Source: Candidatus Poribacteria bacterium
GTDB taxonomy: Bacteria; Poribacteria; WGA-4E; WGA-3G
Direction of reading: 5' to 3'
NCBI GenBank assembly: GCA_022827225.1
Contig: JAJDTJ010000009.1
Location: 1-56,307 of the forward strand
Length of the DNA stretch: 56,307 bases
In this document: positions 8,113-17,212 of the stretch, piece by piece
Layout: each line of letters opens with the position of its first letter
Position numbering within the stretch: position 1 is the first letter of the stretch
The notes under the pieces: generated by a model
What the model was told of the DNA's origin: nothing
Seen by the model: only the letters and a program-made list of their open reading frames with translations
Database searches by the model: none
Translations under genes and position numbers: made by a program

Positions 8113-11100
8113 ATGAACGCGTTAAAACGAGCGATTCATTTTATACTTATCGGGACTTGCGTTCTGAGTATCTCTGTGTTCTACGGTTGTGGTGCGAGCA
8201 GTCTCGGACCCTATCAACCGCTTTTGCCTACCGTTGAAAGCGAGGCTAAGTTCTCAAACAGATTCCAACTGGAAGAAGAACCGCAATTCTTCTACGATCT
8301 TTACGGTAAAGAAATCGTGGAAGGCAACGAACTCAATTCATACACCGATCAGAAAGAATTTGATCAAAACGGTAAATTAGTTGTTGGCTGGGGCGGACAA
8401 CTCGATACGCTTCGTTTCACGGCTCAATTGGACCGGACGATTATAGCTGAAGAAACCTTTCTCGGTAGACATACCGAGTTTATTATTGGCGACCACCTGC
8501 GGTTGAAACCGGCTACCCTGTTTCCAAACCGATATATTCTATACAAAAGCGAGTTTGATGGACTTCGGTGGGACATCTCTTTTGCGCAAGAGCACCATCT
8601 TTTTAGCCTCATCCACTCACGTATCTCTAACCCTATTAGAATAACGGATAATCCACCAAACCAAATACTCGGACAGGAACTTGGGCGGCGAAACGGGTTG
8701 AACGCAGTGTCAGGTGTTAGGAACATTGAAAACGCACGCCTCGTCGGTTTTCGCGGACAAGGGGTTTTAGGCGGATTGTTCCGCGTCGGATTTACTTACG
8801 TCAATTTGCACAAAGAACATCCAGAACGCCTGATAAACTCATTGATGGGGACGGTTGCCAATACACCCCCTGAAACAATATCCGTTGTTTTCCGTGATGA
8901 CTCGCCTGAAGATAACCACACGGGTGTCTTCACAGATTTTGATGGATATGATCCAGACAGGCATAGGCATCATATCCAAGAGGGTGTCGGTGCAGCCTTC
9001 AAAAGCATGAAGGTTACGATCGTCACACAAGAACTTGAAGAATTAATCCCCACAGATATAGAACAAGGCATTGAACCCGAACCGCTCCCTGAAATGACGC
9101 ACCGATTTGAAGTCTTCGCTGACGAACTTGTGCCGGTTGACCACATCGGAGGGCCTTCCGAAATACGCGATTCCGTTGATGGGAAATGGAAGATCGTCAA
9201 CGGTTTCAATAAAATGAAATACGACCTTATTCTGACCGATGCGAAGATTAACATTGACCCGCGAACCGTCAAATCTGTTGTATTTGATATGGTTGTCGCC
9301 GGCGATTACAATATCGCTGTTATCGGCTTTAGCGCAGCAAATCGCGCAGCGGAAAACCCGGACCTGCAAGAGTGGATTAAAACGACAGATGGTCACATTC
9401 AGATGCCGTATCGCGACATCATTGAGGCACCCGGGAATTACGGTCAATCTCCGGATTATATCAGAAATAGGAAAAAACTTATAAACAACCCGACGCAATG
9501 GACAGGTGAAGGGAGACCTCGGAAAATCCGATACCGCTATGGCGCCGCCCGTGCTGCAGCACTCTACGGACTTGACCTTGAGGGGACTGTCGGCAATGTT
9601 TTTATCAGGACACACTATTCTGTTAACGGTAAATACAAACAGTATCCGACCATACCGAAAGATAAGGTTGGATTTAGTCGCATCAAAACGACTGTTCAAG
9701 GACCAGGTGGTGAGGAGCCGACAGGTATCTCTATTAATTTTAGGAACGGACTCCCGGTCGACGCAAATGGCATTCCGACATACTCGGAAACCGAAGGTGA
9801 ACGTTTCGAGGCTTTTTTAGGCGGGGACGGCACAGATGAAAATGGCGACGGAAAACTCGGTAGGGAAACCGCATGGTTCATCCAACTGAAGTCTCGGTTT
9901 AGCAAACTCCACTTAGAAGGCGTCTTGTACCACATTGATCCCGGCTACACCACCAACTACCTCAATTTTGGGGCACATCCGAACCGAGGTCAAATTTACA
10001 CACTGGAACGCGGACGCCTCGATATACCTTTGGAAGAACGAATCGCGGAGGAACTCGTTCCATGGGACGCAACCACTTATACACTCATTGAGGATGACGA
10101 TGATGACGATGACTCGCCCGATGACAATGACTTCGATGGCGTAATTCCACGCGCTGATGACCGAAACCAGAACGGCGTATTAGACTTCCAAGAAGATTTT
10201 CTTATTTTTAAAGCCGACCCACCTGTATTTACGAACCTTATGGATCTGAATAATAATGGGACTGTTGATTCGATTGAGGATGACTTTGAACCGGAATACG
10301 AATACGGCATAGACCGTCACGGGTATCACTTCAAAGCGAAATACGACGTGTTTGATAACCTCGCTGTTGAAGCCGGTTGGTTAAATGAGAGCGAAATTTC
10401 GAGTCGACGAAAAAATAACGCTAAATACGTATACGTCACTTATAAGCGCGACATCCCCGATTTCGGCAGCATTCACTTCCAAAACCGATTTGTCCGAGTA
10501 CAAGACGATATCCCGGATTACGCTATCGTTTTGCCTGTTGGCGAATTGCAGGTGATTCACATTAACGACGCACTCGATTTTTACAACGCACGTGTGAATA
10601 CAACAACGCTTCAATGCCTCTATACCGCAGTATCAAACTTGACGCTTGAAGCCAAATTGTTCGTTCTCATGCAAAAACAGTTTGAACAGGATGGAGAGAA
10701 GGCACTTTTCCGAGATGTTGAATACGACCCGGTATCAGAGAACTTTAAATCCGATGAACGCGTTGACTTTATGGTGCCAATTGATCAGGTCCGGCTTAAC
10801 GTAGAGGGACGGACATCCCCGTTCTATCCTGATCATGGGATTAACGCACTTGATCCGACTGACACCGGTTTAATCTATGACGCTGCGAATTGGAAAAAAC
10901 GCCGTTACCCCGAACGGAACATCCGGAGTCAACTCACTATTCTGAAGGCGAAATATGAGATTCCATTTGCGGAACTCCCGCTCGTCAACAAAATTGTCGA
11001 CGATTTAACGCTAACACCGATGGTTAAATACGTCTGGGACCGCGCTTTCGACCGGACTGCCGAAGAAATCCCGAAAACACTCGACCCAGACCTGTTTCTT

Positions 11101-11466
11101 CCGACTGATAATGAACCTGTTGAATATTTGCGATTCAATCGTCGCAGTCGAGAGGATGTGCTCGGTGTTCGTCTCGATTATCAGTTTACACAACGGTTAA
11201 ACATCATTGGCGGATTCCAATATCGGAAGTTTTCCAATCGGGATCAAAACTTCAGGAACTATCTGCGCACTTTTCCAGCTGACGTTAGCGTTCCAAACCT
11301 ATATCGTCCCGACCTGCGAACCCGTATCCTTGAAATCCAAGCCATCAACAGAGGCAATTGGATCGGTTTCTATATAGTCATTCTTGCGGGACACCGTAGA
11401 ATCACGAATCTGTTTCAACGGACGACCAGTAATGCAACGTTTGTTCGAGCGATGGTCGGGTTCTAA
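8113..11466 (+). CDS. Large lipoprotein with probable outer-membrane barrel C terminus
   Basis: 1117 residues from ATG 8113 (AAGGAG upstream; a GTG at 8086 is possible). The signal ends in a lipobox-like VFYGC. The body is rich in beta-prone, charged segments (KYVYVTYKRDIPDFGS, LGVRLDYQFTQRLNIIGGF). Around residues 660-730 there is an acidic, EF-hand-like stretch: a run of Asp, then DRNQNGVLDFQED and DLNNNGTVDSIEDD, likely calcium-binding loops. The last residue is Phe (RAMVGF), the typical end of an outer-membrane beta barrel, and barrel-like alternation is visible over the last 350 residues. I infer an outer-membrane protein exposing a calcium-stabilised domain. No catalytic motif is seen. 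A lipobox together with a barrel end is uncommon, so one of these readings may be wrong. Confidence 0.6.
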   Translation: MNALKRAIHFILIGTCVLSISVFYGCGASSLGPYQPLLPTVESEAKFSNRFQLEEEPQFFYDLYGKEIVEGNELNSYTDQKEFDQNGKLVVGWGGQLDTLRFTAQLDRTIIAEETFLGRHTEFIIGDHLRLKPATLFPNRYILYKSEFDGLRWDISFAQEHHLFSLIHSRISNPIRITDNPPNQILGQELGRRNGLNAVSGVRNIENARLVGFRGQGVLGGLFRVGFTYVNLHKEHPERLINSLMGTVANTPPETISVVFRDDSPEDNHTGVFTDFDGYDPDRHRHHIQEGVGAAFKSMKVTIVTQELEELIPTDIEQGIEPEPLPEMTHRFEVFADELVPVDHIGGPSEIRDSVDGKWKIVNGFNKMKYDLILTDAKINIDPRTVKSVVFDMVVAGDYNIAVIGFSAANRAAENPDLQEWIKTTDGHIQMPYRDIIEAPGNYGQSPDYIRNRKKLINNPTQWTGEGRPRKIRYRYGAARAAALYGLDLEGTVGNVFIRTHYSVNGKYKQYPTIPKDKVGFSRIKTTVQGPGGEEPTGISINFRNGLPVDANGIPTYSETEGERFEAFLGGDGTDENGDGKLGRETAWFIQLKSRFSKLHLEGVLYHIDPGYTTNYLNFGAHPNRGQIYTLERGRLDIPLEERIAEELVPWDATTYTLIEDDDDDDDSPDDNDFDGVIPRADDRNQNGVLDFQEDFLIFKADPPVFTNLMDLNNNGTVDSIEDDFEPEYEYGIDRHGYHFKAKYDVFDNLAVEAGWLNESEISSRRKNNAKYVYVTYKRDIPDFGSIHFQNRFVRVQDDIPDYAIVLPVGELQVIHINDALDFYNARVNTTTLQCLYTAVSNLTLEAKLFVLMQKQFEQDGEKALFRDVEYDPVSENFKSDERVDFMVPIDQVRLNVEGRTSPFYPDHGINALDPTDTGLIYDAANWKKRRYPERNIRSQLTILKAKYEIPFAELPLVNKIVDDLTLTPMVKYVWDRAFDRTAEEIPKTLDPDLFLPTDNEPVEYLRFNRRSREDVLGVRLDYQFTQRLNIIGGFQYRKFSNRDQNFRNYLRTFPADVSVPNLYRPDLRTRILEIQAINRGNWIGFYIVILAGHRRITNLFQRTTSNATFVRAMVGF

Positions 11467-11555
11467 ATATGGCAATCACGAGAATTTTATAATCAGAAAT
11501 GGTATGAGAAAATTCTAACGGATTTGCAAACTTTCACATGCAAGGAGTCTATGGC

Positions 11556-11840
11556 ATGAAAAATCGGGTTTTGATGCAAAAGTGGATCGTCCTTATTTTC
11601 GTTGGGGTTTTGTTGTTTTCTGTTGTTCAAGAAATATGTTACGGACAGGGAAGGAGCAAAATTTATTGGACAGAAATAGGCAAAATTAGACGGGCGAACC
11701 TTGACGGTTCAAACGTCACAGATGTTCTTACTGGACTGGACTTCCCATTTGATATCGCTTTAGACACTGACGGATTTTACGATGTTACCCCCGATACAAA
11801 TAAGGTGACAACGACTTGGGCAAGCGTGAAAATCCAATAA
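11556..11840 (+). CDS. Shortened YWTD-repeat exported protein
   Basis: 94 residues starting at ATG 11556 behind AAGGAG. A signal peptide (QKWIVLIFVGVLLFSVVQ) is followed by a single YWTD/LDL-receptor-type repeat: KIYWTEIGKIRRANLDGSN, then GLDFPFDIALDTDG. The family normally has five or six such repeats forming a propeller. Here the repeat runs straight into DTNKVTTTWASVKIQ, the same type of C-terminal tail as at 6259 and 7250. The simplest reading is an in-frame internal deletion that kept both the signal and the tail. It may be a non-functional remnant, though it is intact as an ORF. Confidence 0.6.
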   Translation: MKNRVLMQKWIVLIFVGVLLFSVVQEICYGQGRSKIYWTEIGKIRRANLDGSNVTDVLTGLDFPFDIALDTDGFYDVTPDTNKVTTTWASVKIQ

Positions 11841-11901
11841 TACCCGTAAAACTTCAAGAGCTATCAGTGAAAACCCCTTTACCGATGCCGACGGCTAATT
11901 G

Positions 11902-14900
11902 CTATCGCCGGTGTGAACGGAAAAGTGTCCCTAACAAACGGGTTACTGAACTGTTGACTGTCGGCGCAATGTGTAATTGGTTCTGGATATATGCCTCGTA
12001 GGGTGTGACGACACCTAAAATGAAACGGGTGATTGTGTCATCGTCCGTAGAAAGACAGATTCCAGTCCGTTCTGAGACCTCCTCCGATACGCGGATTTCG
12101 CCATCTTTAATGGTAAGACTTGCCCGATGTTCCGAACCCTTGATGCTGATGGTCCCTTGCCAGTCTTTGTAAGTGTCACTTTCGTTCAATCGTTTCAAAA
12201 GTAGTGGGGAAAGCTCGTCAAGTAGCATCGGCAGGTTGACGAGCTTGAACATCCATACCCAACCTACATCCGCTGACGTGTATCCAAAGTTGTGGAACAG
12301 CGTTCTGATGTAATGCTTGTCACCTTCTGCTTCCGGCTCGTAGCGAATCCGTTTATATTCACGCTTCACCAGTTCGTTATGCAACGCGCAGAGCAGCGCG
12401 GCACCAACCTCTTCAAGGAGACCTTCCGGGTGTGTGGAACCTTCGGAAGGTAGGGGTTTAAGACAGAATTCTGTGATGTGGACACTCTTTACCTTCTCAT
12501 AGCACTGCGCTTGCACATATCCAAGCAATTCTCCATCCTTCTCTGCGAGATAAATCAACCGAGTTTTCGAGGTTCTTCGCCTTTCGGCACGTCTCGGTCT
12601 GCGTTCCACCCGGTCCACGTAAAATGTGTTGAGTACGCTTGCCATCGCGACCTCATCCCCAAGTGCGTAAGGGCGGATGACTAAGCCTTCGACTACTTTT
12701 GCCTGCTCGTACCGCAACGCTTTGGTGAATTCTTGCGTCGATAGCCCATCAACGAACCCAAAATTCCTGTACATTCCATGGGCGTTATTATCTGTACCAG
12801 TGTGAAGAGAAATACAAGAATACTGGCGGACCAGTTCATGCGACATTGAGGCACCGAATGCCCATCGCGCGAATCCCTTTCGGCGATATTTTCGCGTGGT
12901 ATGCACCCAGCTCACATAAGTACCCGGAACGTGCGTGTTGTGAGGAAAATGGTGTGTATGGAGCATTACATTGCAAATGGCAACGCGATCGCCCGCGATG
13001 ATCGGATAGTGATATAAGTCCCCATTGCGTTTAACATCCATCGTTAGGAGAGGCGTCCCATGTTTGTCGGTGAGTCCTTTGTAAGAGAACGTTTCGGCGG
13101 CTGGGTGCCCAATTTTGGCAAGTAGATATCCAGTTTCGAGTTGGTATCTGTGATCTTGGTGCGGTGCAATCTCCACAAGCCGATCTGCGACTTCGCCGCC
13201 TTGACCATTACGAACCAACATCAGTATCGCCATCGCCACAAGTCCATCATCTCCCGTTTCAATTGTAAATTTTTCAAGTACTTTTGCTGCTCGGTCATCG
13301 CAGCTATTGATCAGTTTTGTCGCTGCAATCAGTTGTTCGTATCTATCCGAAGTGTCCAGTTTAGCAACCAACGCCGAAATCCGATGCTCAGCGTCGTCAG
13401 TGATTTCGAGAAGACTCTCGATTGCATCGATTCTGTCGCTTGTATCTATGCTTGTGTCCCGAATCATTGCGTTGAGGTATCCACGGACCTCCACCGCAAA
13501 TTCGTCGCTGTTATTCGGGAATAATGGGAGCCGATGGACAGTCGTGCCGATCTCTTCAAACCATGGAAATAGGTCTTCATCTACCGCTCGGCTGAGATAA
13601 TGGATCTGTCTATCCACCGGTGAGAAGGTTGGGTGCGGTATATTCTCTTCTGTATCGATTTGCTTTCCGGAGAATACTTCAGTGAGCCGGACAAACAACT
13701 CGTCCCCATATTTCTCAAGGAGTTCGTTCAATATCCAGATCGGTTTGTGAGAGCGTTGTTCGTAAACCTTCGCGACATCAACCAGTTTCTCGTCGGCATT
13801 TTCATGAAATTGCCGATCAACTTCGTCAAGCATCTCTGCGGCTTCTCGTTCAAATCCGAGTAATTTCATCGCCCAGATACCGAAGAAAAATTGGTATCCG
13901 TCAAAAAGAACATCCGATGCCTTCCCAAACGGGGTTTTCTCTGCGATCAAGCCGCTCGCCTCAACACCAAGCGAATAGGCGAGTCTTGAGGGGCTGACAC
14001 ACGTCCCGATTGTCATGACCGAATCCTCCCAACCGGAGCCGTATTTATGAACACACGACGGAATCAGATCGATTTTCCATTCAATTTTCTCACCTTCAGG
14101 GAATTTCGGGAACATCTCCTCCATCAGTTTTTTAGCATAAGCCAGACAGGTATCTACACGGTCCTCGACGAACTGAGTATAGAAAATTTTGATTTTTCCG
14201 TCCTCTTTGACCTGTTCGTCGATCGGAATTTCATCGGGGATTGTCTGGGTCCCTGTTGTCGAAGAAGGTTTTTGCTGGGGTGTTTCTTCGCTGTTGATGC
14301 CCAGCCAATCGATGAATCGCCCGGATACAGGGTGATTCTCCCATTGAAAGAGTTGCGTGTTGATTAGCAGGACGCGTCCTAATCCGAAATGGAGGCACGC
14401 TCCGACGGGTTCCCCTGTCTCATTGTGTTGAAGAAAAACGTTCCCATCCACGGGGATATCGAGGATACCGCAATATGTAAGTCCGAGGTCATCAATTCCC
14501 AATCCATCGGTAATTTCGTGGTCAGTGAGGCGCAGATTTTTTTTTGTATAACCGCGCAACGGGTTCGCGTCGGTATCCATTTCTCCTTGCCCTTCAGGTA
14601 ACGGAAGAAATTGTGCGTCGAAAAGAGATGCGACGTGATTAATTCCTAATTCTGAGACCGGCTCACGGACATCCCGCTCGAACCGGCTTGTACTGGTGGC
14701 TAAAAGCAGCCCACCGCCATTTTCTACAAACTCTCGGATCAGCTGGAGCTCGGCATCGGTGTATTTTAACGATGTGTTGCTGCAAATCGTCAGTACATCG
14801 TAATTTTGTAGCGGGTTTTTGCTTGAGGGTGTTTGCTCGGGGTATTTGCTTGGGTATTTCTGCGGATTTCCAATTGCTTGGGTATTTCTGCGGATTTCTG

Positions 14901-15051
14901 CGGATTTCTTCAAGGTTACCTCGCCCCTGCTGAGATAATCTCGGTTATTAGTCGTTTGATAGATGTTGTCCGGTTCAATTCGTATTAATCCGTTTGACCA
15001 GCCGGTATCGCGTGAAGTATCAACTAAAATCCGAATTCGCTCTTTTGTCAT
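11902..15051 (-). CDS. Giant multidomain protein with Eis-like acetyltransferase C terminus
   Basis: 1049 residues; ATG 15051 follows AAGGAATA. Segments in order: a class-I glutamine-amidotransferase-like/ThuA-like fold (about 80-255, NYDVLTICSNTSL, FVENGGGLLLATS, GLGRVLLINTQLF); a central helical region without HEXXH (about 290-480); HEAT-like helices (about 540-650); a first GNAT domain (about 660-780, with RRKGFARWAF and MYRNFGF); a second GNAT-like domain (about 800-930, LIYLAEKDGELLGYVQAQC); and an SCP2-like domain (about 950-1049, ASLTIKDGEIRVSE). GNAT-GNAT-SCP2 is the layout of Eis-type N-acetyltransferases. The N-terminal fusion is not one I know. Substrate is unknown. A repeat-derived insert lies in the region of residues 48-70. 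Confidence 0.65.
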   Translation of the reverse strand: MTKERIRILVDTSRDTGWSNGLIRIEPDNIYQTTNNRDYLSRGEVTLKKSAEIRRNTQAIGNPQKYPSKYPEQTPSSKNPLQNYDVLTICSNTSLKYTDAELQLIREFVENGGGLLLATSTSRFERDVREPVSELGINHVASLFDAQFLPLPEGQGEMDTDANPLRGYTKKNLRLTDHEITDGLGIDDLGLTYCGILDIPVDGNVFLQHNETGEPVGACLHFGLGRVLLINTQLFQWENHPVSGRFIDWLGINSEETPQQKPSSTTGTQTIPDEIPIDEQVKEDGKIKIFYTQFVEDRVDTCLAYAKKLMEEMFPKFPEGEKIEWKIDLIPSCVHKYGSGWEDSVMTIGTCVSPSRLAYSLGVEASGLIAEKTPFGKASDVLFDGYQFFFGIWAMKLLGFEREAAEMLDEVDRQFHENADEKLVDVAKVYEQRSHKPIWILNELLEKYGDELFVRLTEVFSGKQIDTEENIPHPTFSPVDRQIHYLSRAVDEDLFPWFEEIGTTVHRLPLFPNNSDEFAVEVRGYLNAMIRDTSIDTSDRIDAIESLLEITDDAEHRISALVAKLDTSDRYEQLIAATKLINSCDDRAAKVLEKFTIETGDDGLVAMAILMLVRNGQGGEVADRLVEIAPHQDHRYQLETGYLLAKIGHPAAETFSYKGLTDKHGTPLLTMDVKRNGDLYHYPIIAGDRVAICNVMLHTHHFPHNTHVPGTYVSWVHTTRKYRRKGFARWAFGASMSHELVRQYSCISLHTGTDNNAHGMYRNFGFVDGLSTQEFTKALRYEQAKVVEGLVIRPYALGDEVAMASVLNTFYVDRVERRPRRAERRRTSKTRLIYLAEKDGELLGYVQAQCYEKVKSVHITEFCLKPLPSEGSTHPEGLLEEVGAALLCALHNELVKREYKRIRYEPEAEGDKHYIRTLFHNFGYTSADVGWVWMFKLVNLPMLLDELSPLLLKRLNESDTYKDWQGTISIKGSEHRASLTIKDGEIRVSEEVSERTGICLSTDDDTITRFILGVVTPYEAYIQNQLHIAPTVNSSVTRLLGTLFRSHRR
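14846..14908. repeat. Tandem repeat inside the acetyltransferase gene
   Basis: A 25-nt unit beginning TTGCTTGGGTATTTCTGCGG occurs at 14846-14870 and again at 14874-14898, followed by a third TGCGGATTTC at 14899-14908. A degenerate copy precedes it near 14832. It encodes a low-complexity Pro/Lys/Ser/Gln linker. The first 16 bases recur at 33913-33928 in a non-coding region, so this is a dispersed repeat that entered a gene. Confidence 0.75.
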
Positions 15052-15213
15052 TTGCTATATTCCTTATCTATTAGATCGGTCGCTGGAAGGCAAAGCACTG
15101 AAGATTGAAGGGACCTATCCTTCCATTCTTCCTTCCTTCCATCCCATCTTTTTCCGAATTTGTCTCCCTTTCTTCTATTCAACTATATTTACAGAATTTT
15201 CTTCAATTTTTTC

Positions 15214-15242
15214 TTGCACTCCAACGCTGAAATTGCTATGAT
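15214..15242 (+). promoter_or_regulatory. Sigma-70-type promoter of the Gfo/Idh gene
   Basis: TTGCAC (15214-15219), a 17-bp spacer and TATGAT (15237-15242) precede the oxidoreductase start by 45 bases. AGGAGG-like CGGAGGCAGG follows just before ATG 15288. Confidence 0.6.
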
Positions 15243-15287
15243 GGGTATAAAATAGCACACTCTTCTTGGCAAACTTCGGAGGCAGGC

Positions 15288-16418
15288 ATGAACAACTATC
15301 GTATCGCGATTATCGGCTTAGGTGGCATGGGCGGATCTCATGCCCAAGCGGTAGGGGTAGAGACGAACTGCAAACTCATCGCTGGAGCAGAAATCAACCC
15401 TGAACGAGCGAAAGCATGGAGCGAACGGTTCGGAGTCAAAGCCATCTATGACGACTACGAAAAGATGCTTGATGAAGAACAACCCGATATCGTTATTGTC
15501 CCAACGCAGGCACCCATGCATTACCCACCAACGATTGCCGCAGCACAGCGCGGTATCCACGTCTTCTGTGAAAAGCCGATTGCCCTCAATCTGATTCAAG
15601 CCGATGAGATGGTCGAAACCTGTGATCAACACCACGTCAAGTTTGCCATTAATCACATCAAACGCGCCAGTCCATACAACCGTCACGTCCTCTCACTGAT
15701 TGAGAAAGGCGAGATTGGCGATGTCGTGCTGATGAAGGCAACCGACAAAGGCGGACGCAAGGTCGGCAACTCATTGATGGAAATGGGCACACATCTCTAC
15801 GATTGGTTGCGCCTCTTCGGCGGCGATGTCGAATGGGCACACGCACACCTCGTGCAGATGGACGGACGCGAGTCAACCGTTGACGACATCAAACATACCC
15901 AAGAAGTTCACCCGCATGACCGAGATGCGGGGCTTGTGCTCGGAGAGCGGGGGCATGCCTCTTTCCGCTTCAAGAACGGTATCCATGCTGATGTCCAGTT
16001 CCTCGCGCAACCACAGACCAACGATAACGCCTACGGCATCGACATTATCGGCACTGAAGGCAGGATTGCGATCCGGGAAAGTGTCGGGACGACGATGTTC
16101 ATCCACAAAGGACAACATAAGACCCCGGCAGAAGCGTGGGAACCGGTGCAGCTTGCCTCCGAGGACCTTGACGAACAGGGAAATCCACGGGATAAGGCAT
16201 CCATACGATTGCTATTACAACGCCTCATGCTACGCGATCTCGTTGAAGCGATTGAAAAAGACCGAGATCCATTCGCGAGTGGTAGGGATGGTCGAGATTG
16301 CCTTGAGATGATCCATGCGACGTGGGAATCGCATCGTCAGAAGACTCGTGTGCCTATGCCGCTCACACCACGCGAACATCCGCTTGAAAGATGGAAAAGA
16401 GAGGAGGGCATCCCCTAA
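15288..16418 (+). CDS. Gfo/Idh/MocA family oxidoreductase
   Basis: 376 residues. The N terminus is a Rossmann NAD(P)-binding fold (YRIAIIGLGGMGGSHAQAV, residues 3-21), followed by the family-typical EKPIAL near residue 95 and a C-terminal alpha/beta dimerisation and substrate domain. HIKRASPYN contains the lysine/histidine-rich strand seen in sugar dehydrogenases of the family. Members oxidise or reduce sugars, inositols or biliverdin-like substrates; the specific one cannot be told. CGGAGG gives a good ribosome site. The methyltransferase gene follows after 57 bases on the same strand, so they may be cotranscribed. Confidence 0.88.
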   Translation: MNNYRIAIIGLGGMGGSHAQAVGVETNCKLIAGAEINPERAKAWSERFGVKAIYDDYEKMLDEEQPDIVIVPTQAPMHYPPTIAAAQRGIHVFCEKPIALNLIQADEMVETCDQHHVKFAINHIKRASPYNRHVLSLIEKGEIGDVVLMKATDKGGRKVGNSLMEMGTHLYDWLRLFGGDVEWAHAHLVQMDGRESTVDDIKHTQEVHPHDRDAGLVLGERGHASFRFKNGIHADVQFLAQPQTNDNAYGIDIIGTEGRIAIRESVGTTMFIHKGQHKTPAEAWEPVQLASEDLDEQGNPRDKASIRLLLQRLMLRDLVEAIEKDRDPFASGRDGRDCLEMIHATWESHRQKTRVPMPLTPREHPLERWKREEGIP

Positions 16419-16475
16419 CTCGGTAGGCACTTTGTAAGCGCACTGATCCATCATCAGACAAAATAGGAGTGATCT

Positions 16476-17156
16476 ATGCAACGTTTGGATATTCTTCACC
16501 CGTCGATTGACGACTACTTACTTGACATTATTCCTGAACGAGATGAAGTACTCACAGAGATGGAGGCACGCGCACGCGCAAATCGTTTTCCAATTGTGGG
16601 TCCACTTGTCGGGCGGGTCTTACATCAATTGGTGCTGCTGACGAATCCGACACGGATTTTCGAGATGGGATCAGGATTCGGTTATTCGGCGTACTGGATG
16701 GCGAAGGCACTCCAAAAACCGGAGGCACGTATCATCTGTACCGATGGTTCGCAGGAGAACGCCGAGCGCGCAGCGGGGTATCTTGCCCGTGGTGGTATCG
16801 CAGATCGTATTGATTATAAAGTTGGTAATGCTCTGGAAATCATTGACGAAACCGAAGGTGAGTTCGACATCATCTACAACGACATCGACAAGGACGGGTA
16901 TCCCGAAGCTTTTCACAAGGCGATTCCACGGATTAGGAGTGGTGGACTGTTTATTACGGATAATATGATCTGGGGTGGACGCGTCGTCACACAAGAACCC
17001 GGTGGTTCGCCAGAAGGACTCGATGAACGGGAGCAATGGTTCCACGCCGCCACAGTCGGTGTTAGAGAGTTAACACGCCTCCTCTATAGTTCGCCTGATG
17101 TATTTACGACGATTATTCCACTCCGCGATGGCGTTTCTGTCGCAGTGAAACGCTAA
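16476..17156 (+). CDS. Class I SAM-dependent O-methyltransferase
   Basis: 226 residues, AGGAGTGATCT before ATG 16476. The SAM-binding motif EMGSGFGYSAYWMA (about residues 66-80), the acidic ICTDGSQENAERA and the metal/substrate segment IYNDIDKDGYPEAF (about 132-145) match the catechol/caffeoyl-CoA O-methyltransferase family (COMT-like, cation-dependent). It transfers a methyl group from SAM to a hydroxyl of a small molecule; the acceptor is unknown. It is full length for the family and probably cytoplasmic. Confidence 0.85.
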   Translation: MQRLDILHPSIDDYLLDIIPERDEVLTEMEARARANRFPIVGPLVGRVLHQLVLLTNPTRIFEMGSGFGYSAYWMAKALQKPEARIICTDGSQENAERAAGYLARGGIADRIDYKVGNALEIIDETEGEFDIIYNDIDKDGYPEAFHKAIPRIRSGGLFITDNMIWGGRVVTQEPGGSPEGLDEREQWFHAATVGVRELTRLLYSSPDVFTTIIPLRDGVSVAVKR

Positions 17157-17212
17157 TTCATATCCTCGCGAGTGCGACTTTTGTTAAACGTCCATTTTCA
17201 AAAATCGATACT

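Noticed and set aside
14963..15241. 92-codon plus-strand ORF upstream of the Gfo/Idh gene
   Set aside because: Starts inside the opposite gene and runs through a CTTCC-rich non-coding tract and the promoter.
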